From Helichrysum umbraculigerum (taxonomy: Eukaryota; Streptophyta; Magnoliopsida; Asterales; Asteraceae), in contig CATIUR010000001.1 in NCBI GenBank assembly GCA_949592205.1, forward strand, positions 64,622,559 to 64,686,558: 64,000 bases of DNA, in the 5' to 3' direction. This document shows, piece by piece, positions 43,471 to 55,904 of this stretch. Both the position numbers and the translations under genes were made by a program. The notes beneath the pieces are model-generated. The model was not told the origin of the DNA. It saw nothing but the letters and a program-made list of their open reading frames with translations, and did not search any database. How positions within the stretch are numbered: position 1 is the stretch's first letter; every line of letters starts with the position of its first letter.

Positions 43471-45242
43471 GAGTCTTCTTGGTTCATTTGGAAGACACAC
43501 CTTGGAAAACACCTTCCACATCTTTCTTACTTCTCTAGCTTCTAACTTTTCTTTCTCATTTTATTTTTTTACTTTAAATTAGTATTAGGCTAAGTTTAGG
43601 AAGCTTGTTAGAATAGAACGAAAGCAAGGAACGTGCTCGTAATCTTTGGTGTAAGCTTGGAGCTACTCTTATTAATTAAAGTCTATTCCTTCTCGCATAT
43701 TAATCTCGGTTATTTCTATCCTTATCTATCTTAATTAAATATGTATGTTTTAATTATGCTAGAGATAGTTTGTGCCATGCTTAGCGAGTAGATTACTATT
43801 GTACTTGTTGTGATGTAGTTAGCATAAATAATTATGGGATGACTTTAAATATGTCGTGAAATGATATGACGGCCCCTATTCGACTGTTTACTCGATATAG
43901 TACTGGAAACGCTTTTGAGCGGAGTACAAATGTATGGAAGTCAGTAAACGACCGAAGGTAGTTGTATTATGGATCGACATTATAAAAATGGAAACTTTAT
44001 GAACGGACTTATCTTCTCCTTATGATTTTAAACATAAAACTTATATTCGCCTTTCGATTAACAAACGTGATTGTAACCTTGTAAAGAGGAGTCACGAACC
44101 TTAATACTTGGTCAATAATTATCTGCGTCAAAACTGTGGTTTAATTGTGATGTCATGCAACCATCATAAAATGCAATGTGATTACGTGGAATTGCCATGA
44201 GTATAGTACACTTCCAATCACAATGTACTTATCATGTAAACATCGCGAAATAATTAAATTCATAATGGAAACATCGGTTAACGATTAAACACACTGTGAA
44301 CTACCATAGTATTTTCTGACATGGTCTGGGTTTAACTTTATACTAAAAGCCGCCAGCATTTTAATTAGATTAATTAGTTTAGATTAGATTAGAGTAGGTA
44401 GGCTACAGGCTAAATAACCATTCACGAAAACCTAGGGATTTGTTAATTGTATTGAGAAAGGCAAGTTTAAAGTCCAATTCAAAATGATCTTTTTCCTTAA
44501 ACTAAGAACCTTAAAGTAAGTTACTTAAGAAACCTAAACGTTTTCCCTCGCTTATCATTCTTGAGTTTCATTAATAAGAATTTATCAAATAAGTCCGAAC
44601 ATATTTTCTAAGTTAGTTGTTTGCCGAATTTGTAGTCTTTATGGTATTAAGAACGGTTAGACTTATTATGGACTTGCTACTATGTTCCTTCGCCCATGAG
44701 CAAATGCGTTCAATAATAAGGGCCACTGACTCTCTCGCAGGAGAGTGTGGAGAGTTGAGCATTGTCTGTCTGATCAGAATCATGACACCTTAGCTCCTCG
44801 TGACATATTAGTTGATAACCGACTAATAAGGAATCTATTGGTTATACCATAAACTATCAAATCTAGTAAACATTCCAAATTTAGTTAAACGTTTCCCCCT
44901 AAAAGTCATCATCCCATATTATGAGCTAATGAAATCACAACAGATACTACTTTCCATTATCTGATTTATTATTATCTTTTACTCGCTTTATTTAATTTAC
45001 TTAGTTGACTGAGCCAAAACCCCCAACGCACTCTTATAAAAACCTATTACTAGAAAGGAAAGATTGATTGGATCACCTCCATTTCAATTCAGTTTCTCTT
45101 TAAGAACGACTCTAGGTCATACTTACCATCTACTAGCCTTTGGTTCAGTATTAGTAAGTCATACTTAGACCCCCAGTAAATACAAATTCAAAACACCCAC
45201 CGATCGGTCTTGCGAACCGCTCGCGAGACGCGCATCAAGTTT

Positions 45243-45257
45243 TTGGCGCGGGGAGAC
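45243..45257 (+). other. Candidate primer binding site
   Basis: TTGGCGCGGGGAGAC, 5 nt after the LTR. It starts like the tRNA-Asp complement (TGGCGC) used by Athila elements but lacks about six internal bases, so priming may be lost. Confidence 0.5.
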
Positions 45258-45371
45258 TAACTGTTCGATACAGAGGCCCAACCGATCCTGTTTTCTAGTA
45301 CACCCTTAGGATAAAACCTTATAAAAAAAAACACAAAAATATTTTCTTTATTATTTCTTTTTCTTTAGTGT

Positions 45372-46397
45372 ATGACATGTTCCCCTAGATCTGCACCACT
45401 TTTTAACTTTCCTGATCCAGAACTTATAATACGAACTATTCGACGAGAAAAGAAGCAATCTACACTTAGAAAAGCAATGGCTGATCGCATCACTCTCGCT
45501 GACAACAGTATGCCCTCTATCGAAGGAAGAGGAGGCCCAATTCTCTACCCACAAACCCCAGGACAATCATTCGAGCTTAAGCACCACATCATCCAACTAA
45601 TCCAAAACCACTGTCAATTCCATGGATTACCAAGTGATGATCCAAACTCTCACCTCGACAAGTTCATATCTCTTTCAAACTCCTACAAACAGAATGGAGT
45701 TAGCCAAGATACAATCCGCTTGTATCTTTTCCCTTACTCGCTCACGCATCATGCGCAAACATGGTTTGAAGGCTTAGAAACCGGTTCTATCCCTTCATGG
45801 ACGGTAATGGCGACAAAGTTTCTAACCAAGTACTTTCCGCCCTCTAAACAAACCAAACTCCGAAATGACATCATGAACTTCTGACAAGCTTTTGATGAGT
45901 CATTATACACCGCATGGGAACGATTCAAAGGAGCCCTGAAGAAATGCCCTAATCACCGACTCAACAAATCCGCACAATTGTGTACCTTCTATAATGGTTT
46001 AGATCCTAACCACCAAACCATCCTCGACGCTGCCGCACAAGGAAGCTTTATGACAAAGATAGATGAAGAAGGGTGGAACCTTATAGAAAACATGACCATG
46101 CATCACCATGATTGGAACTCTGAAGATCACTCAACATCTTCAGCACCTCTCGCTGCATCAAATCCAATTCCAGTCGAAGCAATTAAGGTATTAATGGAGA
46201 AGATGGACACACTTGTCAAACAGTTCGAAGATCTTAAGAAGCAACAGCACCAAGTACACCAAGTGCAAGCCAGTCAAAACTGCACCAACTCGCAACCATC
46301 TGGTGAATATCAAGTTGAATATGAAGAGGCAGACGACACCGTTTACTATGCTCAATTACCCGCTCGACCACAAAAGTTTCCACCCGGTTTCAACTAA
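45372..46397 (+). pseudogene. Athila-type Gag, interrupted by stop codons
   Basis: Starts at ATG 45372 and reads as gag through an in-frame TGA (45882-45884) to TAA at 46395-46397. After that the frame shifts and the Pro/Asn/Gln-rich remainder continues to about 46618. Core motifs: QFHGLPSDDPNSHLDKF, then RLYLFPYSLTHHAQTWFEGL, then FLTKYFPPSKQTKLRNDI, the classic Athila/Tat gag pattern. After the TGA the frame continues with ESLYTAWERFKGALKKCP and FYNGLDPNHQTILDAAAQGS. No CCHC zinc knuckle is visible. The TGA may be a CGA Arg codon lost by a C-to-T change, since related gags usually have Arg-Gln here. It is not functional as it stands. Confidence 0.85.
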
Positions 46398-46618
46398 AAC
46401 AACAACCACCTAGAGGACCTCCATTCCCACCAAGAGTCCCACCAAGAAACAACCAACCTTTTCAACCTCGATACCCACCTTACCCACAACAACAACAACT
46501 TCCCTATAACCAACCCCTCGCACTCCCTGGACCCACTTCTAACACAAACCAAACCACTGAACAACCCAACAAGACAAATGCCCCAGCTTCAAGTTCAGAT
46601 GATGCCTTCACCCAGTTC

Positions 46619-48964
46619 ATGCAAGGCCAACACATACTTAACCAAAAGACATCCTCTAGGCAAGATCAAGCCGATCTCTTTATGACAAATAAGTTGGCCG
46701 TACTAAAAAACTTGGAAGCTCGAATTGGACAATTGGCACAACGTCTTGAGAACAGGCCCAAAGGAAGTTTGCCTAGCAACACGGTTCACAAGCCACATGT
46801 TGAGGAGGCAAAGCAAGTTACCACCACTAAGGAAGCAGCCACTCCGCCACCTGTTGCTGTCCCAGTAAAAGAAGGACCAAAGATCAAGATACTAGCTGTG
46901 GAAACCACTCCGACCATGAACAAAGAGGTTAGAATCCCTTACCCCGCTAGACTTAAGATCTAACCTCAGAAATTATCATCCTTTAAGTTAGACGGAAAAT
47001 TCCTTGATACTAAGTCTAGAGTTCCCGGTCGTAATAAATATATTACAAAATTGCTGTCCACTAAGGATAAACTGCCTGAAGTAAACAACATTCCCCTTAG
47101 TTCTGAAAGCTCAGCCCTACTTAAGAATAGCCTTCCCGAAAAACTAGGAGACACCGGTAGATTTACACTCCCCTGTTCTATTTACCAATCCGGAAATATA
47201 AGCGCCTTAGCCGACCTAGGAGCTAGCATTAACCTTATGCCCTACTCCCTGTTTAAAAGGCTAGAACTTGAAAATTTGAAACCAACTAAGATGACTGTCC
47301 AGCTAGCTGACCAATCCGTTAGGTACCCAAAAGGAATAGCTGAGAATGTCTTAGTTCAAGTTAACAAATTCTTCTTTCCTACGGATTTCGTGGTAATGGA
47401 TATCCACGAAGACATAAACATCCCGATTATCCTTGGAAGACCATTCATGAACACAGCTAGAGCAGTAATTGATGTGTATAACCACACGATTGTTTTGCGA
47501 TCACATGGTGAAAGCATCACTTATAAGATCGACCAACCAGAATGCACCCCAGAACAAGAAGATTGTTATGCTATATCAACCGGCAGAATAACCTATAATG
47601 ACGAATCAGAGCCCGAAGAAGAGCGACATTTCACTCGATCGTCAACCTTCATCTCTGACACTGAGACTGACCCAGAAGAGGAAGAAGAATATCAAGAAGT
47701 AGAGGAAGACGTAGAATCTGAAGAGGAAGAAGAATCATAAACTGAAGAAGAAGAGGAAGAACCTGCTGAGGAAGAAGAAGAAACTGAAGAGGAAGAGGAA
47801 GAAATGGACGAAGAAACGGAAGAAGAAGAGGAAAGATACGAAGAAATGGAGGAAGATGAGGATTCACCACAAATGGCTGAAGTCAAAAGGATACAATGCT
47901 CCGAAGACAACAACTCATCAGACGAATCCGTTGATTATGAATCCGTTCGTCAAAACTTCAGATCCACTCATCTCAAGAGAATGGAAACCATGCTTGACTC
48001 TTATCTCGACCCTTCAAAACCTTTTACCCGAACCCGACTCCGAGATATAGATAATTTTGAGGAAGAACTCCGATCATCAAGCACCCCGAACATATACGCT
48101 AAACTCCTACAAAGAATCGCTGCGTATAAGGCAAGTCAAACGGGTGGCTTTATTAAAGAAAACCTTCAAGATTCAATCACGGAAGTCAGGACCATCGAAG
48201 TCGATAGTTCCCAACCTTTCAATAACGCACCCTCAGATGAAGAATTCCACCAATTTCCAGATTCGTGTGACGCAGATTCTGAAAGCGAAAATGATGATGA
48301 TGACGATTGTATCGACGTCATTGTTGATAAACGATCTATTCCAACAACTCCCCCTGCTATAGCAAATTCTCCTACCTCCTCAACTGAGATAATACGAGTC
48401 CCCCTCATAGATACCCGCCAAGAGTTGATTGACCTGATTGATGAATACGACGATGTCCGCATCATCGTAGAAGCTATCAGAGAATCAATGAATGACTACA
48501 CCACCGCCCAGAGACACCTGATAAGGGAGATCGAACGAGAATACGATTCATACATCGCTAGCTTTGGAGTGCAGGAATCTCGTACTCTATGCAGGCATAT
48601 CCAAGAACTATCAGATTCCCTTCAAGCTCAAATTACGAGAGAAGCTCAACAGCCAGAAAGAACCCACTACCCGATGGGAGAACTCAAATTCTGCAGCAAT
48701 CAGAGGCAAATATACCAAAAAGTATATTGTGCCCTAGCCGGATCCGCTTTTCCCTACTCATCGAGTCAGAAGGCTACACTTGCGTCAATGAGAACCCATC
48801 TAGAAAGAGCTACTGGAAACCCGCAGAATTATGCTGATATCAGAATGGTGGGAGACCTTAGAACCCTCTTAGATCTCATCGAGACTGGAGAGCACCTCAC
48901 AGCCTCAGAAAACTACAGGATCGTGATACACTCCACCATTGGTCATCATGTTGAGCTGATAATT
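46619..48964 (+). pseudogene. Athila-type protease, acidic linker and ORF X; broken by insertion
   Basis: One frame (shifted from gag) from 46619 to the insertion at 48965, with in-frame stops at 46961-46963 and 47738-47740. Order: a coiled-coil stretch (KLAVLKNLEARIGQLAQRL), a retroviral-type protease with DLGASINLMPYS at about 47215 and IILGRPFM at about 47430, a long Glu-rich linker (47600-47860), then X. X contains repeated modules of the form (F/Y)(S/T)xxQ(R/K): PFTRTRLRDI at 48020, YTTAQRHLIREI at 48497, FPYSSSQKATLASM at 48749. The last also occurs at 17028 and 17436. No reverse transcriptase follows the protease. The function of X is unknown. Protease family membership is by motif. 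Confidence 0.75.
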
Positions 48965-50056
48965 TGTAACACCCCCAAATTTGATGATTTGCGGAAGCTT
49001 GATTTGGGTGTTACTAATCAATAACAAAGCACAAAGATATATAGTAAACGATTCTATATGCGTCGTTTTAACAAAATATATTGATAACTGAAATGTTTAC
49101 AACATTAAAAGCTTTACATAGCTCGAGTTTAAATGAAAAGGAGATTTCAGTACATAAGTACTTGTACAAAATATACTAATGCAAGAAAATCTCAATCGTC
49201 TGTATGCTGACTCGAGCTAAAGTCCTGAAGCAGAAACATCCTACTGCTTGGTACCTGCGATACATGCTAAAAGGTCAGCTAAAAGCTGGTGAGCTCACAG
49301 GTTTGAAATCAAGTAATATATTATGAACCGCAAGATTTAAATAATGAATTGCATCCAGCAATTTAATGATAGTAATCGTGTATACAGCCATGAGCACATA
49401 GTTGAGCTTAACTCGAGGGCCGGGTCCCCTATAGAGAATTCCGGGCGAGGTTGCCTCCACGAATGCCTAATCCACATTCGTCTTCCCAAATATTAGTACG
49501 TCCGTTTACCCGGTTAGTGCTTGCTAACCCGGACGAGGTGGGTCAATCCTATATGGTACCATATACTAATATTCACGCTACAACGTATTAACAACTATGC
49601 TGACGGAGGACTTTAAATGATTAGTTTCGAAAAACTCATGTAGTATATGAAATGTTTGTACTTGCGTTCACATGTAAAAGTTGAGCAATATATCACACCC
49701 TGAGTAAAACAGTAAAAGAGGGGCTATGAGACTCACCTGAGTCTGAAAGCGTTTAAACAAACGTAAGTTGATTAGCCGAGTATGAAGTCCAAAGACTTGT
49801 AACCTGAGGTTGTCCACGACACGCGATGGTTATAATCATGATTGGGTATCTCAAAAGATCACCCTTGTAGTTGTTCATTCAACTATAATGTCCAAATCTC
49901 CACTATTTGGTTGATACATTTAAGTGTTTGAAAAGTGTACAGCCCGTTGGTGACGGATTTGTAATAATAATCTCAACTATTATTATTTTGATTTCGTGGC
50001 GTTTTACTTGAAAAATATGTTTTGATTGTGTTTTAGAAGCCGTTACGGAATCTAAG

Positions 50057-50142
50057 TACGGGGGTCCGGGGGCAGCGCCCCTGGTAGCGGGGTCCAAGGG
50101 GCGGCAGCCCCTGGTGGGGTCCAAGGGGCAGAGCCCCTGGCT
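50057..50142 (-). repeat. Three GC-rich units GGGGTCCAAGGGGC
   Basis: Three imperfect copies, about 27 bp each, of GGGTCCAAGGGGCAGAGCCC followed by CTGG. Each can form a GGGGC/GCCCC hairpin. Confidence 0.8.
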
Positions 50143-50284
50143 GGGGTCGAGCTGCCAGGTCAGCTTGGAAAATTTTTATTTCTACTATATTGCTTTAAGG
50201 AAAAACGCATCTGGATTTGAATTTGGGTAAAATCAAGTGATAAATTTCGAGTCCCGACACTTAGTAAAAATATGTGTTTTGAGG

Positions 50285-50540
50285 TTCTGGTTTGTGCGAC
50301 GTTGAGTGCGACGTTGGGTGCGACGTGAGAGTTTGCGTCGCACTTTGCGACGTTCGCAAATCAATGCGACGTAGGGTGCTGCATCGCTAATGCGACGTTG
50401 GTTAAGTTGGCGACGTTAAGGTCTGCGTCGCTATGTGCGACATTCGCAAGTCAATGCGACGTAATAGGCTGCGTCGCTATATGCGACGTTGAGGATTCGT
50501 GCGACGTAAGTCGCTGCGTCGCATTTGCTCCGGGCCAAAT
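50285..50540 (-). repeat. LTR word array, TGCGACGT / GCGTCGCA type
   Basis: About 15 words in both orientations (GTGCGACGTTG, TTGCGTCGCA, TGCGACGTAAG, CTGCGTCGC, TGCGACGTTCGC). Located at nearly the same LTR offset as the GTGACGCA array of the solo LTR at 23055, but with a different word. Confidence 0.88.
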
Positions 50541-51421
50541 GCGACGTACGGGATCTGATCGGAGTTTCAACTTCAAAAACGCATTTTCCGGCCATCGATC
50601 AGCCTAATATTTTTACCCAACCCATTTTAGGACATTACAAGGTTATACGAACAACTAGCAAGTGATAATACTTAGAAATGAGAGTTTTCGGAGTTGTGTC
50701 GGAAACTTACAAATCGCCAAAATGAAATTTTGGAAAGATAGAAAGATAGATCGTTGCGTGGTGGTCGTGAATCTCTAAAAATCTTGAAGATCCGAAGTCG
50801 TTTGATATGTTTATTTGTCGATTTTTGATGGATGGTGGAGGTGGTGGTGTTTAGAGAGAAAAGAAAGAGAGAGAAAAGAGAAGGAGAGAGGTGAGTGAGA
50901 AATGAGAGGAGGAGGAGGAGAGTTGGAGGTTATCCTCCAACTTTTCAGTCTCCGTTTCTTCGTGCGGTGTTCGTTTGCTCCGTTGTTCAAACGTTAAATA
51001 ATTATTTTACATATTATTTATAAGTTTAAATTACAATTTATTACGCGATATTTTGTTTAAATAGTTTACAAATCAATTTATATTTGAGTTATATAATGTA
51101 AGTTTGTTTATTTAGTTTGCGCGTTTTAATATTTTATATTGTGTAAGTTCTGTTTGTACGATACGAATGAATACGAAATATTATCATAATAATATTTTTG
51201 ACATAAAAGCGTTATTTAATAAAATTGGTCAACAACGTCCGTATTAAATTGAATCGAAATACATTCGATTTAAGTTGCGTACGATTTAACCAAATCGCAT
51301 TTTCGTATATATTCAACAATATATATAATTCGATACATTAATTAGACTAACACAGAACTAATTACATGTATTAACGTATGATTAGGCACTAATTACTAGT
51401 CCTAATTTGGCGGGTGTTACA

Positions 51422-51434
51422 TTCTCCCCCTGTT
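51422..51434 (-). other. Polypurine tract
   Basis: On the minus strand AACAGGGGGAGAAT sits against the 3' LTR, 25 bp after the end of pol. Confidence 0.8.
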
Positions 51435-51455
51435 AGAAGAATTTCGTCCCGAAAT

Positions 51456-54400
51456 TTAGCTCGAGGTCGTGTTTGATGTAGAATCTGTGAAGAGTTGAGG
51501 ATATTTGAGTCGCATTTGGTCTTCCCGTTCCCAGGTGAATTCCGGACCACGCCGCGAATTCCATCTGACCTTGACGATGGGAATACGACTTTGTTTCAGT
51601 TGTTTGACCTCACTGTCCATAATTTCAGCGGGTTCCTCAACGAAGTGAAGTTTATCGTCAACACGAATTTCATCTAGTGGGATAATAAGTGTCTCATCAG
51701 ACAGACACTTCTTCAAATTCGAGATATGAAAATTAGGGTGCAAGCTGCTGAGTTCGGATGGCAGCTGCAATCGATAAGCTACGGGGCCAATCCGTTCGAG
51801 GATCTCAAAAGGCCCGATGTACCTGGGATTCAACTTCCCGCGTTTGCCAAAACGGATGACGCCTTTCCAAGGCGATACTTTTAAGAGTACTCGATCCCCA
51901 ACTTGGAACTCGAGCGGTTTGCGTATCACGTCTGCGTAACTTTTCTGACGATCACGTGCGGCTTTGAGTCGGTTTTGGATTTCCACAATTTTCTCAGTGG
52001 TGGCGTGTATGAGTTCAGGACCAGTGAGTTGACTGTCTCCCACTTCAGTCCAACAGATCGGTGATCGGCACTTACGACCGTACAGTGCCTCAAAAGGTGC
52101 AGCCTTAATGCTGGCGTGATAGCTGTTATTGTACGAGAATTCGCACAACGGTAGATGTCTTTCCCAGTTTGTACCGAAATCAACTACGCAGGCGCGTAGC
52201 ATATCTTCCAGTGTCTGAATGGTTCGTTCACTTTGGCCATCGGTTTGAGGATGGTACGCGGTTCTCATATCGAGACGAGTACCCAATGCTTTTTGAAGTG
52301 ATTGCCAAAAGTGAGAGGTAAAGCGGGCATCTCTGTCAGAGATGATTGAGATTGGAACGCCGTGATGAGAAACGATTTCTTTGATGTAGATTTGTGCAAG
52401 GCGTTCCATTTTATCGTTTTCTTTGATTGCCAGGAAATGAGCAGATTTGGTGAGACGATCGACGATCACCCAAATGGTATCGCAACCGCTCGCCGACTTG
52501 GGTAGTTTGGTTATGAAATCCATGGCAATTTGTTCCCATTTCCATTCAGGGATTTCAGGTTGTTGGAGTAACCCAGAAGGTTTCTGATGTTCGGTTTTGA
52601 CTTTCGAGCAAGTAAGACACTTGCTGACATAAGTGGCGATTTCGGCTTTCATGTTTGGCCACCAATAAAATTCCTTGATTCCGTGGTACATCTTATCGGA
52701 TCCCGGGTGGATAGAATATTTAGACTTGTGAGCTTCATCCATCACCAAGTCTCGTAGGTTCCCGAAATTAGGCAACCAGATTCGGTTTGAGAAATACCTA
52801 ATCCCGTTAGATTTGACTTCAAATTGTTTGTCAATACCCCGCAAGGCTTCATTTTTGATGTTTTCAGGTTTCAGGGCTTCGATCTGAGCGGTATGAATTT
52901 GAACGGTAAGGTCGTTGTGAATGGTCATACTGAGGGCTCGGACTCGAAGTGGTTTTGGTCGTTCCTTTCGACTGAGGGCGTCGGCTACAACATTAGCCTT
53001 CCATGGATGGTACTTGATCTCGCAATCGAAATCGGTAAGCAACTCGACCCATCGACGTTGCCTCATATTAAGATCCTTCTGATCGAATATATGTTGGAGA
53101 CTTTTATGATCGGTAAAGATGGTGCACTTAGTGCCGTAGAGATAATGTCTCCAGATTTTGAGAGCAAAAACGACAGCTCCAAGTTCGAGATCATGAGTGG
53201 TGTAGTTCTTTTCGTGAATTTTCAGCTGTCGCGAAGCATAGGCAATGACTTTGTCTCGTTGCATCAGCACACAACCGAGACCTTGGTGAGAAGCATCGCA
53301 GTATACCACGAAGTCATCGGTGCCTTCGGGTAAGGACAGAATTGGAGCACTGCAAAGCTTTTGTTTCAGAAGTTGGAACGCTGACTCTTGTTTATCGATC
53401 CAATCGAACCTTTTGTCCTTCTGAGTCAGTACCGTGAGTGGTTGAGCTATTTTAGAGAAGTTTTCGATAAATCGCCAATAGTACCCAGCAAGACCCAAGA
53501 ATTGTCGTACTTCAGTTGCAGAGGTGGGTGCTTGCCAGTCTTTGATAGCCTCGATTTTTGATGGGTCAACGTGAATTCCCTGACTGTCGATCACGTGACC
53601 AAGGAATTGAACAGTTTGGATCCAGAACTCACACTTAGAGAATTTTGCATACAGCTCCTCGTGTCTAAGTAGTTCAAGGATGGTTTTGAGGTGTTGCGCA
53701 TGTTCTTGCTCGTTGCGCGAGTAAATGAGTATGTCATCGATAAAAACAATGACAAACTTGTCGAGGTAAGGTTTGCACACCCGATTCATAAGGTCCATGA
53801 ATACAGCCGGTGCGTTTGTTAGACCAAAGGGCATCACTTGGAATTCGTAGTGCCCGTAGCGAGTCCTGAAAGCAGTTTTTGGAATATCGGTGTCGCGAAC
53901 TCGTAATTGATGATAACTTGATCGCAGGTCGATTTTTGAGTAGAAACTTGAACCCTGAAGTTGGTCGAATAGATCATCAATGCGAGGAAGTGGATATCGG
54001 TTTTTGACGGTCAATTTGTTCAACCCTCGGTAGTCGATGCACATTCTGAATGAACCGTCCTTTTTAACAAATAAGACCGGAGCTCCCCAAGGTGAAGAAC
54101 TCGGTCTAATGAATCCTCTATCCAGAAGTTCCTGTAACTTGGCAGACAGCTCCTTAAGTTCGGATGGGGCTAAACGGTACGGTGCGCGGGCCACCGGTGC
54201 GGCACCCGGCACGAGGTCAATTGAGAACTCAACCTGTCTAGGTGGAGGTAAACCAGGTAGTTCTTCCGGAAAGACTTCGGGAAAGTCTCTAACAATCGGC
54301 ACATCCTCAAGTCACTTCTCCTCCGACTTCTTCTCTGTGATGTGTGCGAGTATTGCAGGGTAACCCTTTCTCAGAAATTTTCGGGTTTTTAAGCAAGAGA

Positions 54401-55904
54401 TGATATTGAGTCCCGTCCCACCGGTCTCCCCCTGTATGATCAAGGTTCCACCGGCAGCGAGTGGAATGCGGACGATCTTATCGTAACAAATGATTTCGGC
54501 TCGGTGTTTGGACAACCAGTCCATTCCAATGATAACGTCGAAACTTCCGATTTCAACGGGTACAAGATCGATTGAAAAGGTTTCATCAGCTAGGTTTAAA
54601 GTGCAATTAGGTATCACACTATCGGTTTCTATAAGTTCCCCATTTGCTAGCTCTACAGTGTACTTAACATCTAAGGCAACAGGAGTGATGTCAAGTAGTG
54701 GGCAAAAGTCATCAGAGATAAAGCTTCTATCAGCACCAGTATCAAATAGAACAGAAGCATGTAAGTTGTTGAGGAGGAACATACCCGAGACCACATTCGG
54801 GTCTTGGCGGGCGTCCCCGGATTTGATGACAAAGGCTCTGCTTCGGGTGTTGTTGTTGTTGCTGTTGCGGTTGTTGTTGTTGTTGTTATTCTTGAGCTTT
54901 GGGCACGTGTCCCTGAAGTGCCCGGGTTTCCCACACTCAAAGCAGACTTTGGGTGGTCTGGTGTTGTTGTTGGAATTGTTGTTGGCAGGAGAATTGCAAT
55001 CTTTGATGAGGTGGCCGTACCTCTTGCAGTTGTTGCAAAAGGGGCCACAGGAACCTTCATGGTGACGACTGCACTTGGAACAATAGGGTTTGTTCCCAGT
55101 GTAGCCCCATGTGATGTCTGTGGTGGTGTTGTAGGCTTTGATGGTGTCGGGTTTCTTGTTTTGTTGGCTGGAGTGGTTATTGTGGTAGTCCGACCACTTT
55201 CGTTTGTTGTTTTGGGAGGATGAAGTGGGTGGTTCAGAATCTTGGCTCATGGACATCAGGTCTTGGGCCAGTAGGATTGCACCGTCAATGGTGGTTTGGT
55301 TGGAAGAGGCAACATGTCCCCGAACAGGCTCAGGAAGGCCAAGGATGTACTTCCTGATTTTATCAGGTTCAGTGCTCACCATAGCTGGGCGGAGGGCGGC
55401 AAGTTGTTGGAATCTGGTGGTATAACCATCGATATCACCACCCTGAACCTTTAGGTTCCAGAACTCCTCGTCTAGCTTTTGGAGTTTGGCGATTGAGCAG
55501 TATTTGGCAGTGAGTTTTGCTTTCAATTCCTCCCAAGTTAGTTGGTAGGCAATGTCAGCACCCACTGATTGGGTATATGAATTCCACCAAGAGTGGGCAT
55601 CATCTTCGAGAGAGCAGGTGGCGAAGTTTACTTTGTCGTTCTCCGCGCATTTGCTGACACGGAAAACAGTTTCCATCTTTTCGAACCATCTGATCAGTCC
55701 GATGGCTCCTTCAGAACCCTTGAAGCTAGAGGGTTTACAGCTCTGAAAGTCCTTGTAAGAACAAGGTTTAGCAGCAGGGGTTTCAGCGGCATCACTGTTC
55801 CTTGTGGAATTTTGTGGGGTATTCCGAGCCAAGGCTTCAGTAACAGCCTGAGTTATAAGGGACGTAAGCTGAGCATCGGTGTATGGTCTTGTCTTTGGCG
55901 GCAT
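51456..55904 (-). pseudogene. Gag-Pol polyprotein of Ty3 chromovirus, one in-frame TGA
   Basis: The frame starts at ATG 55904 (MPPKTRPYTDAQLTSL) and would run 1482 codons, but TGA at 54312-54314 splits it into a 530-residue Gag-protease part and a Pol part. The latter resumes in the same frame (LEDVPIVRDFPEVFPEELPG). Domains: gag core (about 50-230), zinc knuckles (CNNCKRYGHLIKDC; CFECGKPGHFRDTC), Asn-rich linker, protease (LFDTGADRSF; IIGMDWL), reverse transcriptase (FIDDILIYS), RNase H (VYCDASHQGLG; DALSRK), integrase (CLTC zinc region; VIVDRLTKSAHF, SDRDARF, HPQTDGQSER) and C-terminal chromodomain (RIPIVKVRWNSRRGPEFTWE). Apart from the TGA the frame is intact, so the stop is recent, a case of readthrough, or a sequencing error. 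Confidence 0.92.

Larger units (their letters stand above)
42734..45237 (+). mobile_element. 5' LTR of an Athila-type element
   Basis: 2504 bp, opening TGATATCGCGTAAAAAGTCA and closing GCGCATCA, so the ends are the inverted pair TGAT/ATCA. A GCC-rich word array (43228-43315) precedes a TATAAATA box (43463-43470). The 5 bp before it are CTCTG; the matching copy would lie outside the window. Confidence 0.82.
48965..51421 (-). repeat. 3' LTR of this chromovirus
   Basis: 2457 bp. It holds three copies of a GGGGTCCAAGGGGCAGAGCC-type unit (50057-50142), a word array (50285-50540) and an A/G-rich leader complement near 50860-50930. Confidence 0.9.

Noticed and set aside
47649..47913. Ser- and Leu/Pro-rich minus-strand ORFs
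   Set aside because: Reverse reading of the GAA/GAG (Glu) run in the acidic linker.
49275..49460. 61-codon ORF present identically at 57319-57504
   Set aside because: It is the same piece of the two chromovirus LTRs; non-coding.
54490..55223. Plus-strand ORFs of 139-191 codons opposite gag
   Set aside because: Antisense to the Gag-protease frame, with Val-rich runs reflecting the Asn codons of the linker.
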